Positions 33,015 to 41,149 of a DNA stretch of 51,202 nt are shown piece after piece. The translations under genes and the position numbers were made by a program. Below the pieces are notes generated by a model, which was given only the letters and a program-made list of their open reading frames with translations, had not been told where the DNA came from and made no database searches. The stretch is from Clostridiales bacterium. Its GTDB lineage: Bacteria; Bacillota; Clostridia; Christensenellales; Aristaeellaceae. The number at the start of each line of letters is the position of its first letter. Positions within the stretch are counted from its first letter, which is position 1. The stretch is taken from assembly GCA_015056085.1 (NCBI GenBank), contig SVHA01000012.1, positions 1 through 51,202 of the forward strand, written 5' to 3'.

Positions 33015-33344
33015 ATGACGATTGATTTCCCGAACATTCCCGAAGAGGCACTCCCGAATTTTAAGGGCGGCGAAGGCGTCACCTACGCCCGGATGTTCTT
33101 TGACGGCGTGAACCGCATCATGTGCGGACGGCTGCCGGTGGGCTCCACCATTGGGATGCACACCCATGAGACCAACAGTGAGATCATGTACATTTTGTCC
33201 GGCACGGCGAAGGTGATCATGGACGGCGTGGAGGAAATCCTGACCGCCGGACAGGTGCACTACTGCCCCAAGGGGCACACCCACACCACGATTGCCGTGG
33301 GCGACGAGGATCTGCGGATCGTGGCGGTCGTCCCGGAGCAGTGA
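33015..33344 (+). CDS. Small cupin-domain protein
   Basis: A 109-residue single-domain cupin. Motif 1 is GSTIGMHTHETNSEIMYILSG (His, His, Glu metal ligands) and motif 2 is GQVHYCPKGHTHT. It probably binds a divalent metal; the substrate is unknown. The start ATG follows AAGGAG, 35 bp after glpK, so co-transcription is likely. The stop codon is immediately followed by the palindrome array. Confidence 0.85.
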   Translation: MTIDFPNIPEEALPNFKGGEGVTYARMFFDGVNRIMCGRLPVGSTIGMHTHETNSEIMYILSGTAKVIMDGVEEILTAGQVHYCPKGHTHTTIAVGDEDLRIVAVVPEQ

Positions 33345-33586
33345 GGTGGGGGCTTTGCCCCCACCTCCCCCACCAGAGGGCTGCGCCCTCTGGACTCCCC
33401 GCAGGGGCTCCGCCCCTGCACCCCACCAAAGGGCTTTGCCCTTTGGAATCCCAGTTGGGGGCGCCGCCCCCAACACCCCCGCAAGGGCCATTGGCCCTTG
33501 ACCCTTCAGCGGCGCTTTGCCCCGCACCCCACCAGAGGGCTCTGCCCTCTGGACTCCCGCAAGGGGCATTGCCCCTTGACCCATTA

Positions 33587-33625
33587 CCCGGAAATCCTGA
33601 CGGATTTCCGGGGTGTTTTTGTTTT
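33587..33625 (+). terminator. Terminator-like hairpin of R2, left
   Basis: CCCGGAAATCC / GGATTTCCGGG stem then GTGTTTTTGTTTT. It ends rightward transcription from glpK-cupin. Confidence 0.75.
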
Positions 33626-34382
33626 AGGGTAGTCTGATGGATTGGGCTTGTCTTTGTCGGGACAACCAGGGGGCTTTCCGATCGCCCCCTGGACCCCTTC
33701 GGTCTGCATCCTTGTTAGTTGACTTTGCCCCAGCAATAAACCGAAACATATTTCGTACCCGCTTCGGTACAACAGTTCCGGCGTGCGGCGCTCCGTCGCC
33801 GCACACGGACTCCATCGGAGCGACCCCGAAACGGGGCGCCCCCGCGAGGCGTTTGAGGGGCAGTCAACAAAATAACCCTCATAAGATAGGGGGAAAGGGG
33901 GGAGTCCAGAGGGGGTGTCTCCGGGTGGGATGAATTGAGACACCCCCTCTGGCCCTCTTTGGTTCTTTCTCAGGCTTGAGAAAGAACGCCTATCATGCGC
34001 TACCCCTTGCAAGAAATCATACCCGCTGCAGCGCAGGCTCCCCCACCGCCTAACGGCGGAGTTCCCTCCCGGAGGAGGTTTTTGTTTGTGCAATGCTAAA
34101 ACTACTTGCATCCGAAGGTTTCAAAAGGAAACGAACTGCCCAGTGGGCAGTCGCCGAAGGCGAGTTTCCGGAGCGAAGCGGAGGCGGACCGATCGGAAAG
34201 CCCTTTGGTCGCCCGTGAGGGCGAAAACTTACCTTGGATAAAGGATTATCCGTTTCTAATCCGATACCTGTTGCACGTTTTCCCCACAGCAACCAGGGGG
34301 CTTTCCGATCGCCCCCTGGACCCCTTCGGAGTCCCCTCCGTTGTTGCTTGTCCGAGCAATAAACAAGAGAAAATCCCCCTAA

Positions 34383-34415
34383 CAAAAAATTCCCCAAGCC
34401 CGTCAGGGCTTGGGG
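34383..34415 (-). terminator. Terminator-like hairpin of R2, right
   Basis: CCCCAAGCCC / GGGCTTGGGG stem with a T tract on the minus strand (AATTTTTTG). It ends leftward transcription from the trpXYZ operon after it crosses the array. Confidence 0.75.
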
Positions 34416-34583
34416 TGATGGGTCAAGGGGCAATGCCCCTTGCGGGGTGCAGGGGCGGCGCCCCTGCTGGGAGTCCAGAGGGCAAAGCCCTCTGGTGGGG
34501 GTGTCGGGGGCAGAGCCCCCGACTGGGGTGCGGGGCAAAGCCCCGCAAAAGGGCAAAGCCCCGCAAAGGGCAACGCCCTTTGG

Positions 34584-35384
34584 TCAAGTGTGCGACAACA
34601 GCATCCTGTCATTGTCCAGCAGTTTGCCGCGCTTGCCGGCATAGAGGTTCATCAGGTCAGTGACCTGCATCTGTGCCCGCTCGTCGCCGGAGATGTCGAG
34701 AATGACCTCGCCGGCGTCCATCATGACGGTACGGTTGCCTACGCTCAGGGCGGACTGCATATTGTGCGTAATCATCATTGTGGGAATCTTCTGTTCCCGG
34801 ACAATCTGCACGGTAATTTTGAGCACCTTTTCCGCCGTGGCTGGATCCAGTGCTGCGGTGTGTTCATCCAGCAAAAGCAGGTGCGGCTGGGCAATGGTGG
34901 CCATCAGCAGCGTCAGCGCCTGACGCTGTCCGCCGGAAAGCAGGCCCACCTTCATCTTCATGCGGTCTTCCAGCCCCATCTCGAAGGCAGCCAGTTTCTC
35001 CCGGTACACCGCCAGATCCTTCTTCTGCACGGCTTTGGCCAGGGGGAAACGATAGGACTGATTATACGCCAGCGAGAGGTTTTCCTCGATGGTCATGTCC
35101 GGCGCAGTGCCCTTGAGGGGATCCTGAAACAGCATCCCGATCTTGCGGGCACGCTTGTAATCAGGCATGAAGGTGACGTCCTTGCCGTCAAGGATGATCT
35201 GCCCGGCATCCACCAGAAACGTACCCGCAATGGCGCCGAACAGCGTGGACTTGCCCGCACCGTTGGAGCCCAGCATGGTCACGAAATCGTCGTCCTTCAC
35301 CGTCAGGGAGACATTCTTCAGCGCCGTGTGCTCATTCACCGTACCCTTGCCGAAGGTCTTGTACAGGCCGCGAATCTCAAGCAT
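34584..35384 (-). CDS. ABC transporter ATP-binding protein, TrpZ-like
   Basis: A 266-residue ABC ATPase. It has Walker A GSNGAGKST, a Q-loop in GMLFQDP, the signature LLSGGQRQALTLLM, Walker B LLLLDEHTAALDP and the H-loop in MMITHNMQ. It overlaps the permease gene by 8 bp and is the third gene of the T-box-controlled operon. The substrate is predicted to be tryptophan from the T-box specifier and the TrpXYZ gene set. Its stop codon lies at the edge of palindrome array R2. Confidence 0.9.
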   Translation of the reverse strand: MLEIRGLYKTFGKGTVNEHTALKNVSLTVKDDDFVTMLGSNGAGKSTLFGAIAGTFLVDAGQIILDGKDVTFMPDYKRARKIGMLFQDPLKGTAPDMTIEENLSLAYNQSYRFPLAKAVQKKDLAVYREKLAAFEMGLEDRMKMKVGLLSGGQRQALTLLMATIAQPHLLLLDEHTAALDPATAEKVLKITVQIVREQKIPTMMITHNMQSALSVGNRTVMMDAGEVILDISGDERAQMQVTDLMNLYAGKRGKLLDNDRMLLSHT

Positions 35385-36270
35385 TGCGTCGTCCCTCCCT
35401 GCGGATGCGATAGTAGCGGAACTTTTCCTTGATGGTGGGCAGGGCCAGCGCCACCGCCACGATCACGGCAGAAATCAGCTTCAGATAGAACACGGGGAAC
35501 TGGTCGCTGGACAGGGCAATATCAATCAGGATGCGGTAAATCACCGAGCCCACAATGGCGCTGATGAGACCGATGGTCACACCACGCTTGCCGAAGATCG
35601 CTTCGCCAATAATCACCGAGGCCAGACCCACCACCATCATGCCGATGCCGCTGGAAATGTCCGCATAGCCCTGATACTGGGCCACCAGACCGCCGCACAG
35701 GCCGATACAGGCATTGGACAGCGCCAGGCCGAACACCTTCATGCCGGAGGCGTTGATGGAGGAGGAGCGCACCATGGCTTCATTGTTGCCAGTGGCACGG
35801 ATGCACAGGCCGATGTGGGTCTTGAAGAACCAGATCAGCAGCACCAGCACCAGCACGGCCATCACGCCGCCGATGACGGCCTTGGTCACGTCCTTGGTGA
35901 AGGGCAGAATCTTGAACATCATGCGGTACAGCGTCTGCTTGCCCAGCAGCGTCACATTGGGGGCGCCGTTCATGACCATCATGTTCACGGTATAGAGGCC
36001 GGACATGGTCAGAATACCCGCCAGAATGGGGTGTATGCCCACTTTCGTCTGGAGCAGGCCAGTGACCACCCCAGCCAGCGCACCGGCTGCAAAGGCCGCC
36101 AGAAGCGCCAGAATCGGCTGATCCTGCATGGTGACCATGGCAGACACCGCCACGCCCAGCGTGAAGGAGCCTTCCGCCGTCAGATCCGGCGTATTGAGAA
36201 TCCGGAAACTGATATACACGCCCATCGCCAGCAGCGCATACATCAGTCCCAGCTGCAAAGCACCCATCAT
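35377..36270 (-). CDS. ABC transporter permease, TrpY-like
   Basis: A 297-residue integral membrane protein with 8-9 hydrophobic helices, of the branched-chain/TrpXYZ type permease family. It begins MMGALQLGLMYALLAMGVYI and has FRILNTPDLTAEGSFTLG, characteristic of this group. The conserved cytoplasmic loop is IRATGNNEAMVRSSSINASGMKVFGLALSNA. It lies 42 bp after the binding-protein gene and overlaps the ATPase gene. Confidence 0.9.
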   Translation of the reverse strand: MMGALQLGLMYALLAMGVYISFRILNTPDLTAEGSFTLGVAVSAMVTMQDQPILALLAAFAAGALAGVVTGLLQTKVGIHPILAGILTMSGLYTVNMMVMNGAPNVTLLGKQTLYRMMFKILPFTKDVTKAVIGGVMAVLVLVLLIWFFKTHIGLCIRATGNNEAMVRSSSINASGMKVFGLALSNACIGLCGGLVAQYQGYADISSGIGMMVVGLASVIIGEAIFGKRGVTIGLISAIVGSVIYRILIDIALSSDQFPVFYLKLISAVIVAVALALPTIKEKFRYYRIRREGRRNA

Positions 36271-36312
36271 AAGTCAAAACCCTCCCTGGCGCAAGGTGCG
36301 CCGGATTTTCCG

Positions 36313-37284
36313 TTATTTCAGCAGTTGTGCCGCCGCTGCCACGTCTTCTGAAATCGTCACGCCGATTTGAGCAGCCGTGGTGGTGTTGATGACGGTGGTG
36401 AACTGATCCACCACGATGGCAGGGATTTCCTCAATGGGCGTACCCTGCAGGAATTTGTGGCACATATCCGCCGTGATGGCGCCGATGTCCCTGTCGGAAA
36501 TGGAGATGGTAGCAAAGGCGCCAGAGGCCACCATGACGGCAGAGGAGCCGTACACGGGGATGCCAGCGTCCGCGGCGGCTTCCGCCACCACAGGCATGGC
36601 CGTCTGCACCACGGAGTCATTAGGCACGAAGATGGCGTCCACCCGGTCGATGATGGCGTCCACGGCCTGCATCACTTCAGCGGTGGAAGTGACCACGGCC
36701 TCAACGTATGCCAGGTTGTGAGCGTCCAGGTATTCCTTGGCCTGATTGGCCGTGGTAACGGAGTTGATCTCGCTCAGGCAATACAGCAGGCCGTAGGTCT
36801 TAATGCCGGGGGTCAGCTGATCCGCCAGGGCGAACATTTCGCTGACGGGAATGGCATTGGAGGTGCCGGTGGCATTCATGTCAGGATGCTCCATATCGCT
36901 GATGACGCCGGCGCCCACGGGATTGCTGACGGAGATGAAGAACATGGGGATGTCGCTGTCCATGTTCATGAAGGCCTGGGTGGGCGGCGTGGCGATGGTC
37001 ACCACAAAGTCCACTTCGTCATCCACCATCTTCTGGCAAATCTGCATCAGGGTGGCCATATCGCCCTGGGCGTTGCGGTAATCAAAGGTCATCACGTCTT
37101 CTGAGTAACCCAGCGCCCGCATCTGGTCGATGTAGCCCTCGCGCATATCCTCAAAGGCGCCGTTATCGGCCATCTGGATGATGCCCACCTTATATTGTTC
37201 AGCGGAGGCAACACCGGGGAGAATCAGCATCAGGCACATCAGGGTCACCAAAAGGGTCTTGAGCAGGTTCATCGTCTTCTTCAT
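36313..37284 (-). CDS. ABC transporter substrate-binding protein, TrpX-like
   Basis: A 323-residue periplasmic-binding-type protein of the TrpX family. The signal peptide MKKTMNLLKTLLVTLMCLML ends with GVASA before EQYKVGIIQM. There is no lipobox Cys at the cleavage site, which is unusual because most Gram-positive binding proteins are lipoproteins. The mature part has two alpha/beta lobes (DFVVTIATPPTQAF, PMFFISVSNPVGAGVISD, DAIFVPNDSVVQTAMPVV). The start is ATG 37284 with AAAGGTGG. First gene of the operon, behind the T-box leader. Confidence 0.9.
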   Translation of the reverse strand: MKKTMNLLKTLLVTLMCLMLILPGVASAEQYKVGIIQMADNGAFEDMREGYIDQMRALGYSEDVMTFDYRNAQGDMATLMQICQKMVDDEVDFVVTIATPPTQAFMNMDSDIPMFFISVSNPVGAGVISDMEHPDMNATGTSNAIPVSEMFALADQLTPGIKTYGLLYCLSEINSVTTANQAKEYLDAHNLAYVEAVVTSTAEVMQAVDAIIDRVDAIFVPNDSVVQTAMPVVAEAAADAGIPVYGSSAVMVASGAFATISISDRDIGAITADMCHKFLQGTPIEEIPAIVVDQFTTVINTTTAAQIGVTISEDVAAAAQLLK

Positions 37285-37370
37285 GGGAAATCCACCTTTC
37301 TGCCGGGAAATAAGTCCGGCGTCTGAATTGGCGTCCCCTGTGCGGAGGGATGGAAGCAACGGCGCCGCCT

Positions 37371-37637
37371 GAAAAAGAAAACGCACCTGCCCCTTTGCAA
37401 GGACAGATGCCATTACATCTGCGGTACCACCTTGGTTGACGGCATAGCCGCCCACTTAGCCGGATGCCGACACATCCGCCGCCCTATAACGCCGGCCAGC
37501 GTCGCGCCATACTCACCCCGCAGGGTTTTCCGCGCGCCCTCAGCGGTCCATTTGTCCGGGTCGCTTCCTGCCGGCTTTCAGCCACAAGGCCGGCTCTCTG
37601 TGCGGGCGTATCCGGTTTCATCTCCGCCTCATCGGTT
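37371..37637 (-). promoter_or_regulatory. T-box leader, predicted tryptophan specificity
   Basis: A leftward RNA leader. The conserved T-box core AGGTGGTACCGC is at 37432-37421. Upstream is a stem I apical region with AGAGAGCCGGCCTTGTGGC and the returning arm GAAAGCCGGC. A likely specifier is TGG (37550-37548) in ACAAATGGACC, which matches the Trp codon. The terminator CATCTGTCCTT / AGGGGCAGGTG is at 37409-37384, followed by CGTTTTCTTTTTC. Uncharged tRNA-Trp would favour the antiterminator and switch on the transporter. The T-box call is firm; the specifier position is inferred without folding. Confidence 0.85.
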
Positions 37638-37643
37638 TCCATT

Positions 37644-37672
37644 ATTATGTCATGTGTCAAGCGGTTTGTCAA
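37644..37672 (-). promoter_or_regulatory. Promoter of the T-box/TrpXYZ transcript
   Basis: On the minus strand TTGACA (37672-37667), 17 nt, CATAAT (37649-37644). Confidence 0.78.
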
Positions 37673-37755
37673 TGGCATATTTGTACATCCTTTGTACTTT
37701 TGATTTTCCCCTTCACTCAACCGCCAATTTTCAGAAGGAAAATGCCCGATTTGCC

Positions 37756-37784
37756 TTGACAAACGGCCCGCAAAAGCCTATATT
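37756..37784 (+). promoter_or_regulatory. Promoter of glyS
   Basis: TTGACA (37756-37761), 17 nt, TATATT (37779-37784), about 50 nt before the start codon. The leader is too short to hold a T-box. Confidence 0.85.
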
Positions 37785-37843
37785 TAACAGGTATGAATAC
37801 GGGCGTATCATGCCAGATACGCACCACAAGGAGGAAACAATCA

Positions 37844-39223
37844 ATGGCTGAACTGACGATGGACAAGCTGGTTGCCCTGTGCAAAAACCGCGGCTTCATT
37901 TTTGCCGGCTCCGAGATTTACGGCGGCCTGGCCAACACCTGGGACTTCGGCCCCCTGGGTGTGGAATTCAAGAACAACGTGAAAAAGGCCTGGTGGAAGA
38001 AGTTTGTGCAGGAAAGCCCCTACAACGTGGGCCTGGACTGCGGCATCCTGATGAACCGTGAAGTGTGGGTGGCCAGCGGCCATGTGGGCGGCTTCAACGA
38101 CCCCCTGATGGACTGCAAGGCCTGCAAGGCCCGCTTCCGTGCCGACAAGCTGATTGAAGACTTTACCAAGGGCGCTGAAACCGGCGACGGCTGGTCCAAC
38201 GCTGAACTGGAAGCCTTCATCGCCGACCATGACATCGTCTGCCCCGTGTGCGGCAAGAAGGATTTCACCGGCATCCGTCAGTTCAACCTGATGTTCAAGA
38301 CCCATCTGGGCGTGAACGAGTCTTCTGCGGCGGAAGTGCTGCTGCGCCCCGAAACGGCCCAGGGTATCTTCGTGAACTTCATGAACACCATGCGCACCAC
38401 CCGCAAGAAGCTGCCCGCCGGCATCTGCCAGATCGGCAAGTCCTTCCGCAATGAAATCACCCCCGGCAACTTCATCTTCCGTGTGCTGGAATTCGAGCAG
38501 ATGGAGCTGGAATTCTTCTGCAAGCCCGGCGAGGACCTGGAATGGTTCAACTACTGGCGGTCCTTCTGCAAGAACTGGCTGCTGAGCCTGGGCATCCAGG
38601 AAGACAAGCTGCGCCTGCGCGACCACGAGCCCGAAAAGCTGGCCTTCTACTCTAAGGCGACCACCGACTTCGAGTACCTGTTCCCCTTCGGCTGGGGCGA
38701 ACTGTGGGGCATTGCGGACCGCACCGACTACGACCTGAAGCAGCACGCCGATCACTCCGGCAAGGCGATGGAATACCTGGATCCCATCACCAACGAGAAG
38801 TACGTCCCCTACTGCGTGGAGCCCTCTGTGGGCGTGGAGCGCCTGGTGCTGGCCTTCCTGTGCAACGCCTACGAGGAGCAGGAACTGGAGGGCGGCGACG
38901 TGCGCAATGTGCTTCACCTGCATCCCGCGCTGGCGCCCTACAAGGCCGCCGTGCTGCCCCTGCAGAAGAACAAGCTGGGCGATCTCTCCCGGGAGATCCA
39001 CCAGCAGCTGTGCAAGTATTTCCCCGTGGAATACGACGAGACCGGCTCCATCGGCAAGCGTTATCGCCGCCAGGATGAAATCGGCACGCCCTTCTCCATC
39101 TGCGTGGACTTTGACACCGAAGCCACCGGCACCGTCACTGTGCGTGACCGTGACACCATGCAGCAGGAGCGCGTCGCCATCGCCGACCTGCGGAAGTATA
39201 TCGAAGATCGGATGGAATTCTAA
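37844..39223 (+). CDS. glyS: Glycyl-tRNA synthetase (single-chain, dimeric type)
   Basis: A 459-residue class II glycyl-tRNA synthetase that charges tRNA-Gly. It is the eukaryote/archaeon-like alpha2 type common in Bacillota. It begins [20 protein letters not shown], with [20 protein letters not shown], motif 2 region [24 protein letters not shown] and motif 3 region [14 protein letters not shown] Cys pair set ([17 protein letters not shown]) forms the zinc insert. The C-terminal anticodon domain is present. The start ATG follows AAGGAGGAAACAATCA. It has its own promoter and terminator. Confidence 0.97.
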   Translation: MAELTMDKLVALCKNRGFIFAGSEIYGGLANTWDFGPLGVEFKNNVKKAWWKKFVQESPYNVGLDCGILMNREVWVASGHVGGFNDPLMDCKACKARFRADKLIEDFTKGAETGDGWSNAELEAFIADHDIVCPVCGKKDFTGIRQFNLMFKTHLGVNESSAAEVLLRPETAQGIFVNFMNTMRTTRKKLPAGICQIGKSFRNEITPGNFIFRVLEFEQMELEFFCKPGEDLEWFNYWRSFCKNWLLSLGIQEDKLRLRDHEPEKLAFYSKATTDFEYLFPFGWGELWGIADRTDYDLKQHADHSGKAMEYLDPITNEKYVPYCVEPSVGVERLVLAFLCNAYEEQELEGGDVRNVLHLHPALAPYKAAVLPLQKNKLGDLSREIHQQLCKYFPVEYDETGSIGKRYRRQDEIGTPFSICVDFDTEATGTVTVRDRDTMQQERVAIADLRKYIEDRMEF

Positions 39224-39229
39224 AATATG

Positions 39230-39263
39230 TCGCCAAAGTTCTGTTGGACTTTGGCGATTTTTT
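39230..39263 (+). terminator. Terminator of glyS
   Basis: TCGCCAAAGT / ACTTTGGCGA stem followed by TTTTTT. A second stem (GCTCCCTC / GAGGGGGC then TTTTT) follows at 39274-39298. Confidence 0.9.
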
Positions 39264-39298
39264 GACACAAACAGGCTCCCTCTGATGAGGGGGCTTTT

Positions 39299-39632
39299 TG
39301 GGTGGGGGTTTCGCCCTCACGGGCGACCAAAGGGCTTTCCGATCGCCCTTTGGAAACCTTCGGCGCGAATCCGCACATACAGTTCGGGGCATGAAGGTTG
39401 AAAAGAGTGTTAGCCATATTTTTCTTCCGGCAAAGTCTACTCAGAAGGATGCGGACCGAAGGGGCCAGGGGGCGATCGGAAAGCCCCCTGGTTGCCTCAC
39501 AACAGACAACAATCAAGAAATCAACCCCAAAACAAAACACCCCCGGAAATCCTTCAGGCTTTCCGGGGAATGGGTCAATGGCCAATGACCCTTGGGGGGG
39601 GGCAGGGGCAAAGCCCCTGCCAAAGTCCCTGC
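39299..39632. repeat. Composite palindrome-array element R3
   Basis: About 330 bp between glyS and the pilin-like gene, built from the same parts as R1 and R2. The rightward module GACCAAAGGGCTTTCCGATC is at ~39325-39344, followed by CCTTCGG. The reverse module GGATGCGGACCGAAGGGG...CGATCGGAAAGCCCCCTGG is at ~39448-39491. A CCCCGGAAATCC/GGCTTTCCGGGG hairpin spans 39541-39568, then a short GGCAGGGGCAAAGCCCCTGC palindrome. It is a shorter form with only one or two palindrome units. No gene is seen. Confidence 0.82.
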
Positions 39633-39659
39633 AAAAACGCTCCCCCTGATGGGGGAGCG
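39633..39659 (-). terminator. Terminator at the end of the sipW/TasA-like operon
   Basis: On the minus strand CGCTCCCCC / GGGGGAGCG stem with 4 nt loop followed by TTTTT, 8 bp after the last stop codon. Confidence 0.88.
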
Positions 39660-39666
39660 TCAATGT

Positions 39667-40296
39667 TTACTTCTCGCCAGTGCGGAACCGCCGGGACTTC
39701 CACAGATAAATCAGCAGGCCGCAACTGACCACCAGCAGCACCGCCAGCACCACCACGGGCATCGGGTCGCCGGTATCGGGGATTTCAGGCGCCGTATACT
39801 GGTTGACGAACACCGGAGCGAAAGCATCCACCGGGGCGCCGTTCACATACAGCCGGGTCTTCGCCTCGCCGGCATCCAGATAGACCTCCACGTCCAGCAG
39901 ATACTTCACGGTGGAGTAGGTCACGCCGGGGTGATTGCCCGCCTGCTCGGTGAGGATATAGCGGAAAGTCGTGCCGGACTGAGCGCCGTTGTAGCCCAGC
40001 GTCATCAGGGCAGCGCCGGTTTCATCAGACACAGCGGTCAGCACCTGGCCGTATTCATCCTTCAGGTGGAAGGTGAAGCCCTTGGGGGACAGTTCCGCCT
40101 CGCCGGTGTTCTTCACCTGCTTGGTGATGGCAATGTCCACCACAACCTCGTCCTGCAGGCCCGCCGGGGGCCGGAAGGTGTTGACCAGCGGCGCAGTTTC
40201 ACTGAAGATGTAACTCAGGGTGACGGGCACCGCCGCCGCCATGACCACCACGGCAGAAAGGAGCAGCGCCAGCTTTGCCCATTTGCGGATATTCAC
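39667..40296 (-). CDS. Pilin-like isopeptide-domain surface protein with sortase-type C-terminus
   Basis: A 209-residue secreted protein. The N-terminal hydrophobic segment (8-30) runs into YIFSETAPLVNTF, resembling the SipW-type signals of the upstream genes. The mature part resembles the Spy0128/FctA pilin domain (VVVDIAITKQVKNTG, FTFHLKDEYGQVL, GTTFRYILTEQ). The C-terminus is IPDTGD, a hydrophobic helix and KSRRFRTGEK, a sortase-type cell wall signal with Ile instead of Leu in LPxTG. The start is GTG with AAAGGAG. Last gene of the operon; no sortase gene is in the window. It could anchor fibres to the cell wall. Confidence 0.78.
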   Translation of the reverse strand: MNIRKWAKLALLLSAVVVMAAAVPVTLSYIFSETAPLVNTFRPPAGLQDEVVVDIAITKQVKNTGEAELSPKGFTFHLKDEYGQVLTAVSDETGAALMTLGYNGAQSGTTFRYILTEQAGNHPGVTYSTVKYLLDVEVYLDAGEAKTRLYVNGAPVDAFAPVFVNQYTAPEIPDTGDPMPVVVLAVLLVVSCGLLIYLWKSRRFRTGEK

Positions 40297-40323
40297 TTGG
40301 CTTCACTCCTTTCGGCTGATTGA

Positions 40324-41049
40324 TTAGAAGGGGCGGAAATTTTCGTCCAGCGGGATGGCAGCGTTCAGCGCCTCGCTGTACGTCATCTGCTGATCGTTTT
40401 TCGTCTTGTCAACGAATGCGCTGGCCTGAATGGCCATGACCTTGAAGCGGAGGAAATCGCTGCCAAGGGTCTCCAACTGCTCGCTGGTGGTGCTCTTGTC
40501 CATGGCGATTTGCATCAGGGTCGGCGGGGTTGTCTCGCCAGGCTTCAGCGCCCTGGTGTATGTGAAGACGTGCAGGGTGTACTTTGCGCCGTCGATTTCG
40601 TAGTTCTTAATGGTTGTAATGTCGAAATCATCACTGTTTTTGAAGTTGAGGTAAACGAAGTTATTGTCCTTCATAGCGACAACGATGCGCAGATAGGCGT
40701 CATGGGTGCCATCTGTCGTTGCCGTGCTGTTGTTGGTGGCGCAGGTGAATCGATCCACCACGCCGGTGGCGGTCCACAGGCCTTCCGTGTTGGCAGTGGG
40801 CATACCGCTGATTTCATGAGACGGCGCCAGCACCTGACCACGGTCAATCGCAGCGCCGTTTTGCTGCGTGAAGACCAGATCCACCTTGAAGTTCTCGCTA
40901 TCAACGTCAGGGGTAGGATTCAGAATATTCTGTACGGTTCGGAAAAGGTTCTGTGCCAACTGTTCCGCTTGATTCGCCAGGGTGCCATTGACGTCCAGCA
41001 CCAGCACAAGGGCAACACAAACCAGAAGCACGGAAACAAATTTCTTCAC
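40324..41049 (-). CDS. TasA/camelysin-like secreted protein without the canonical SipW signal
   Basis: A 241-residue protein with an N-terminal hydrophobic segment (MKKFVSVLLVCVALVLVLDV). The GTLAYLTDTD pattern of its neighbours is absent; only a short GTLAN follows the helix. The body matches its operon partners: DAYLRIVVAMKDNNFVYL, ALKPGETTPPTLMQIAMDK, and a late LRFKVMAIQASAF resembling the conserved AxAIQxxxF motif. GTG 41049 was chosen because AGGAG lies 8 nt upstream; a GTG 6 bp earlier has poor spacing. Probably a structural or accessory matrix protein. Confidence 0.7.
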   Translation of the reverse strand: MKKFVSVLLVCVALVLVLDVNGTLANQAEQLAQNLFRTVQNILNPTPDVDSENFKVDLVFTQQNGAAIDRGQVLAPSHEISGMPTANTEGLWTATGVVDRFTCATNNSTATTDGTHDAYLRIVVAMKDNNFVYLNFKNSDDFDITTIKNYEIDGAKYTLHVFTYTRALKPGETTPPTLMQIAMDKSTTSEQLETLGSDFLRFKVMAIQASAFVDKTKNDQQMTYSEALNAAIPLDENFRPF

Positions 41050-41149
41050 GGGCACATCTCCTTTCTAAGCGTTGGTACACCGCGGTACCCGAAGGGCACA
41101 GGCTGACCCATGCCCTTGGGGTACCGCCCCCGAAGGGGCGGTGGGGAAA

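Larger units (their letters stand above)
33345..34587. repeat. Composite palindrome-array element R2
   Basis: About 1.24 kb filling the gap between the cupin gene and trpZ. The left part (33345-33585) has nine or so palindromic units, such as GCAGGGGCTCCGCCCCTGC and ACCAGAGGGCTCTGCCCTCT, then a CCCGGAAATCC terminator-like hairpin. The module AGGGGGCTTTCCGATCGCCC occurs at ~33670 and again at ~34300. A reversed copy of the R1 module (CGATCGGAAAGCCCTTTGG) lies at ~34190-34212. The middle has a perfect 15 bp inverted repeat (33906-33920 / 33938-33952) and an 11 bp one (33962-33972 / 33977-33987). The right part (34430-34587) is a palindrome row in reverse orientation. No real gene is seen. Confidence 0.85.

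Noticed and set aside
33584-34111. 175-codon frame inside array R2
   Set aside because: Composed of repeat units and palindromes with no ribosome binding site; open only because of GC-rich composition.
37700-37843. T-box in front of glyS
   Set aside because: The predicted promoter leaves only ~50 nt of leader and no AGGTGGTACCGC-type core is on the plus strand; the T-box nearby belongs to the divergent transporter.
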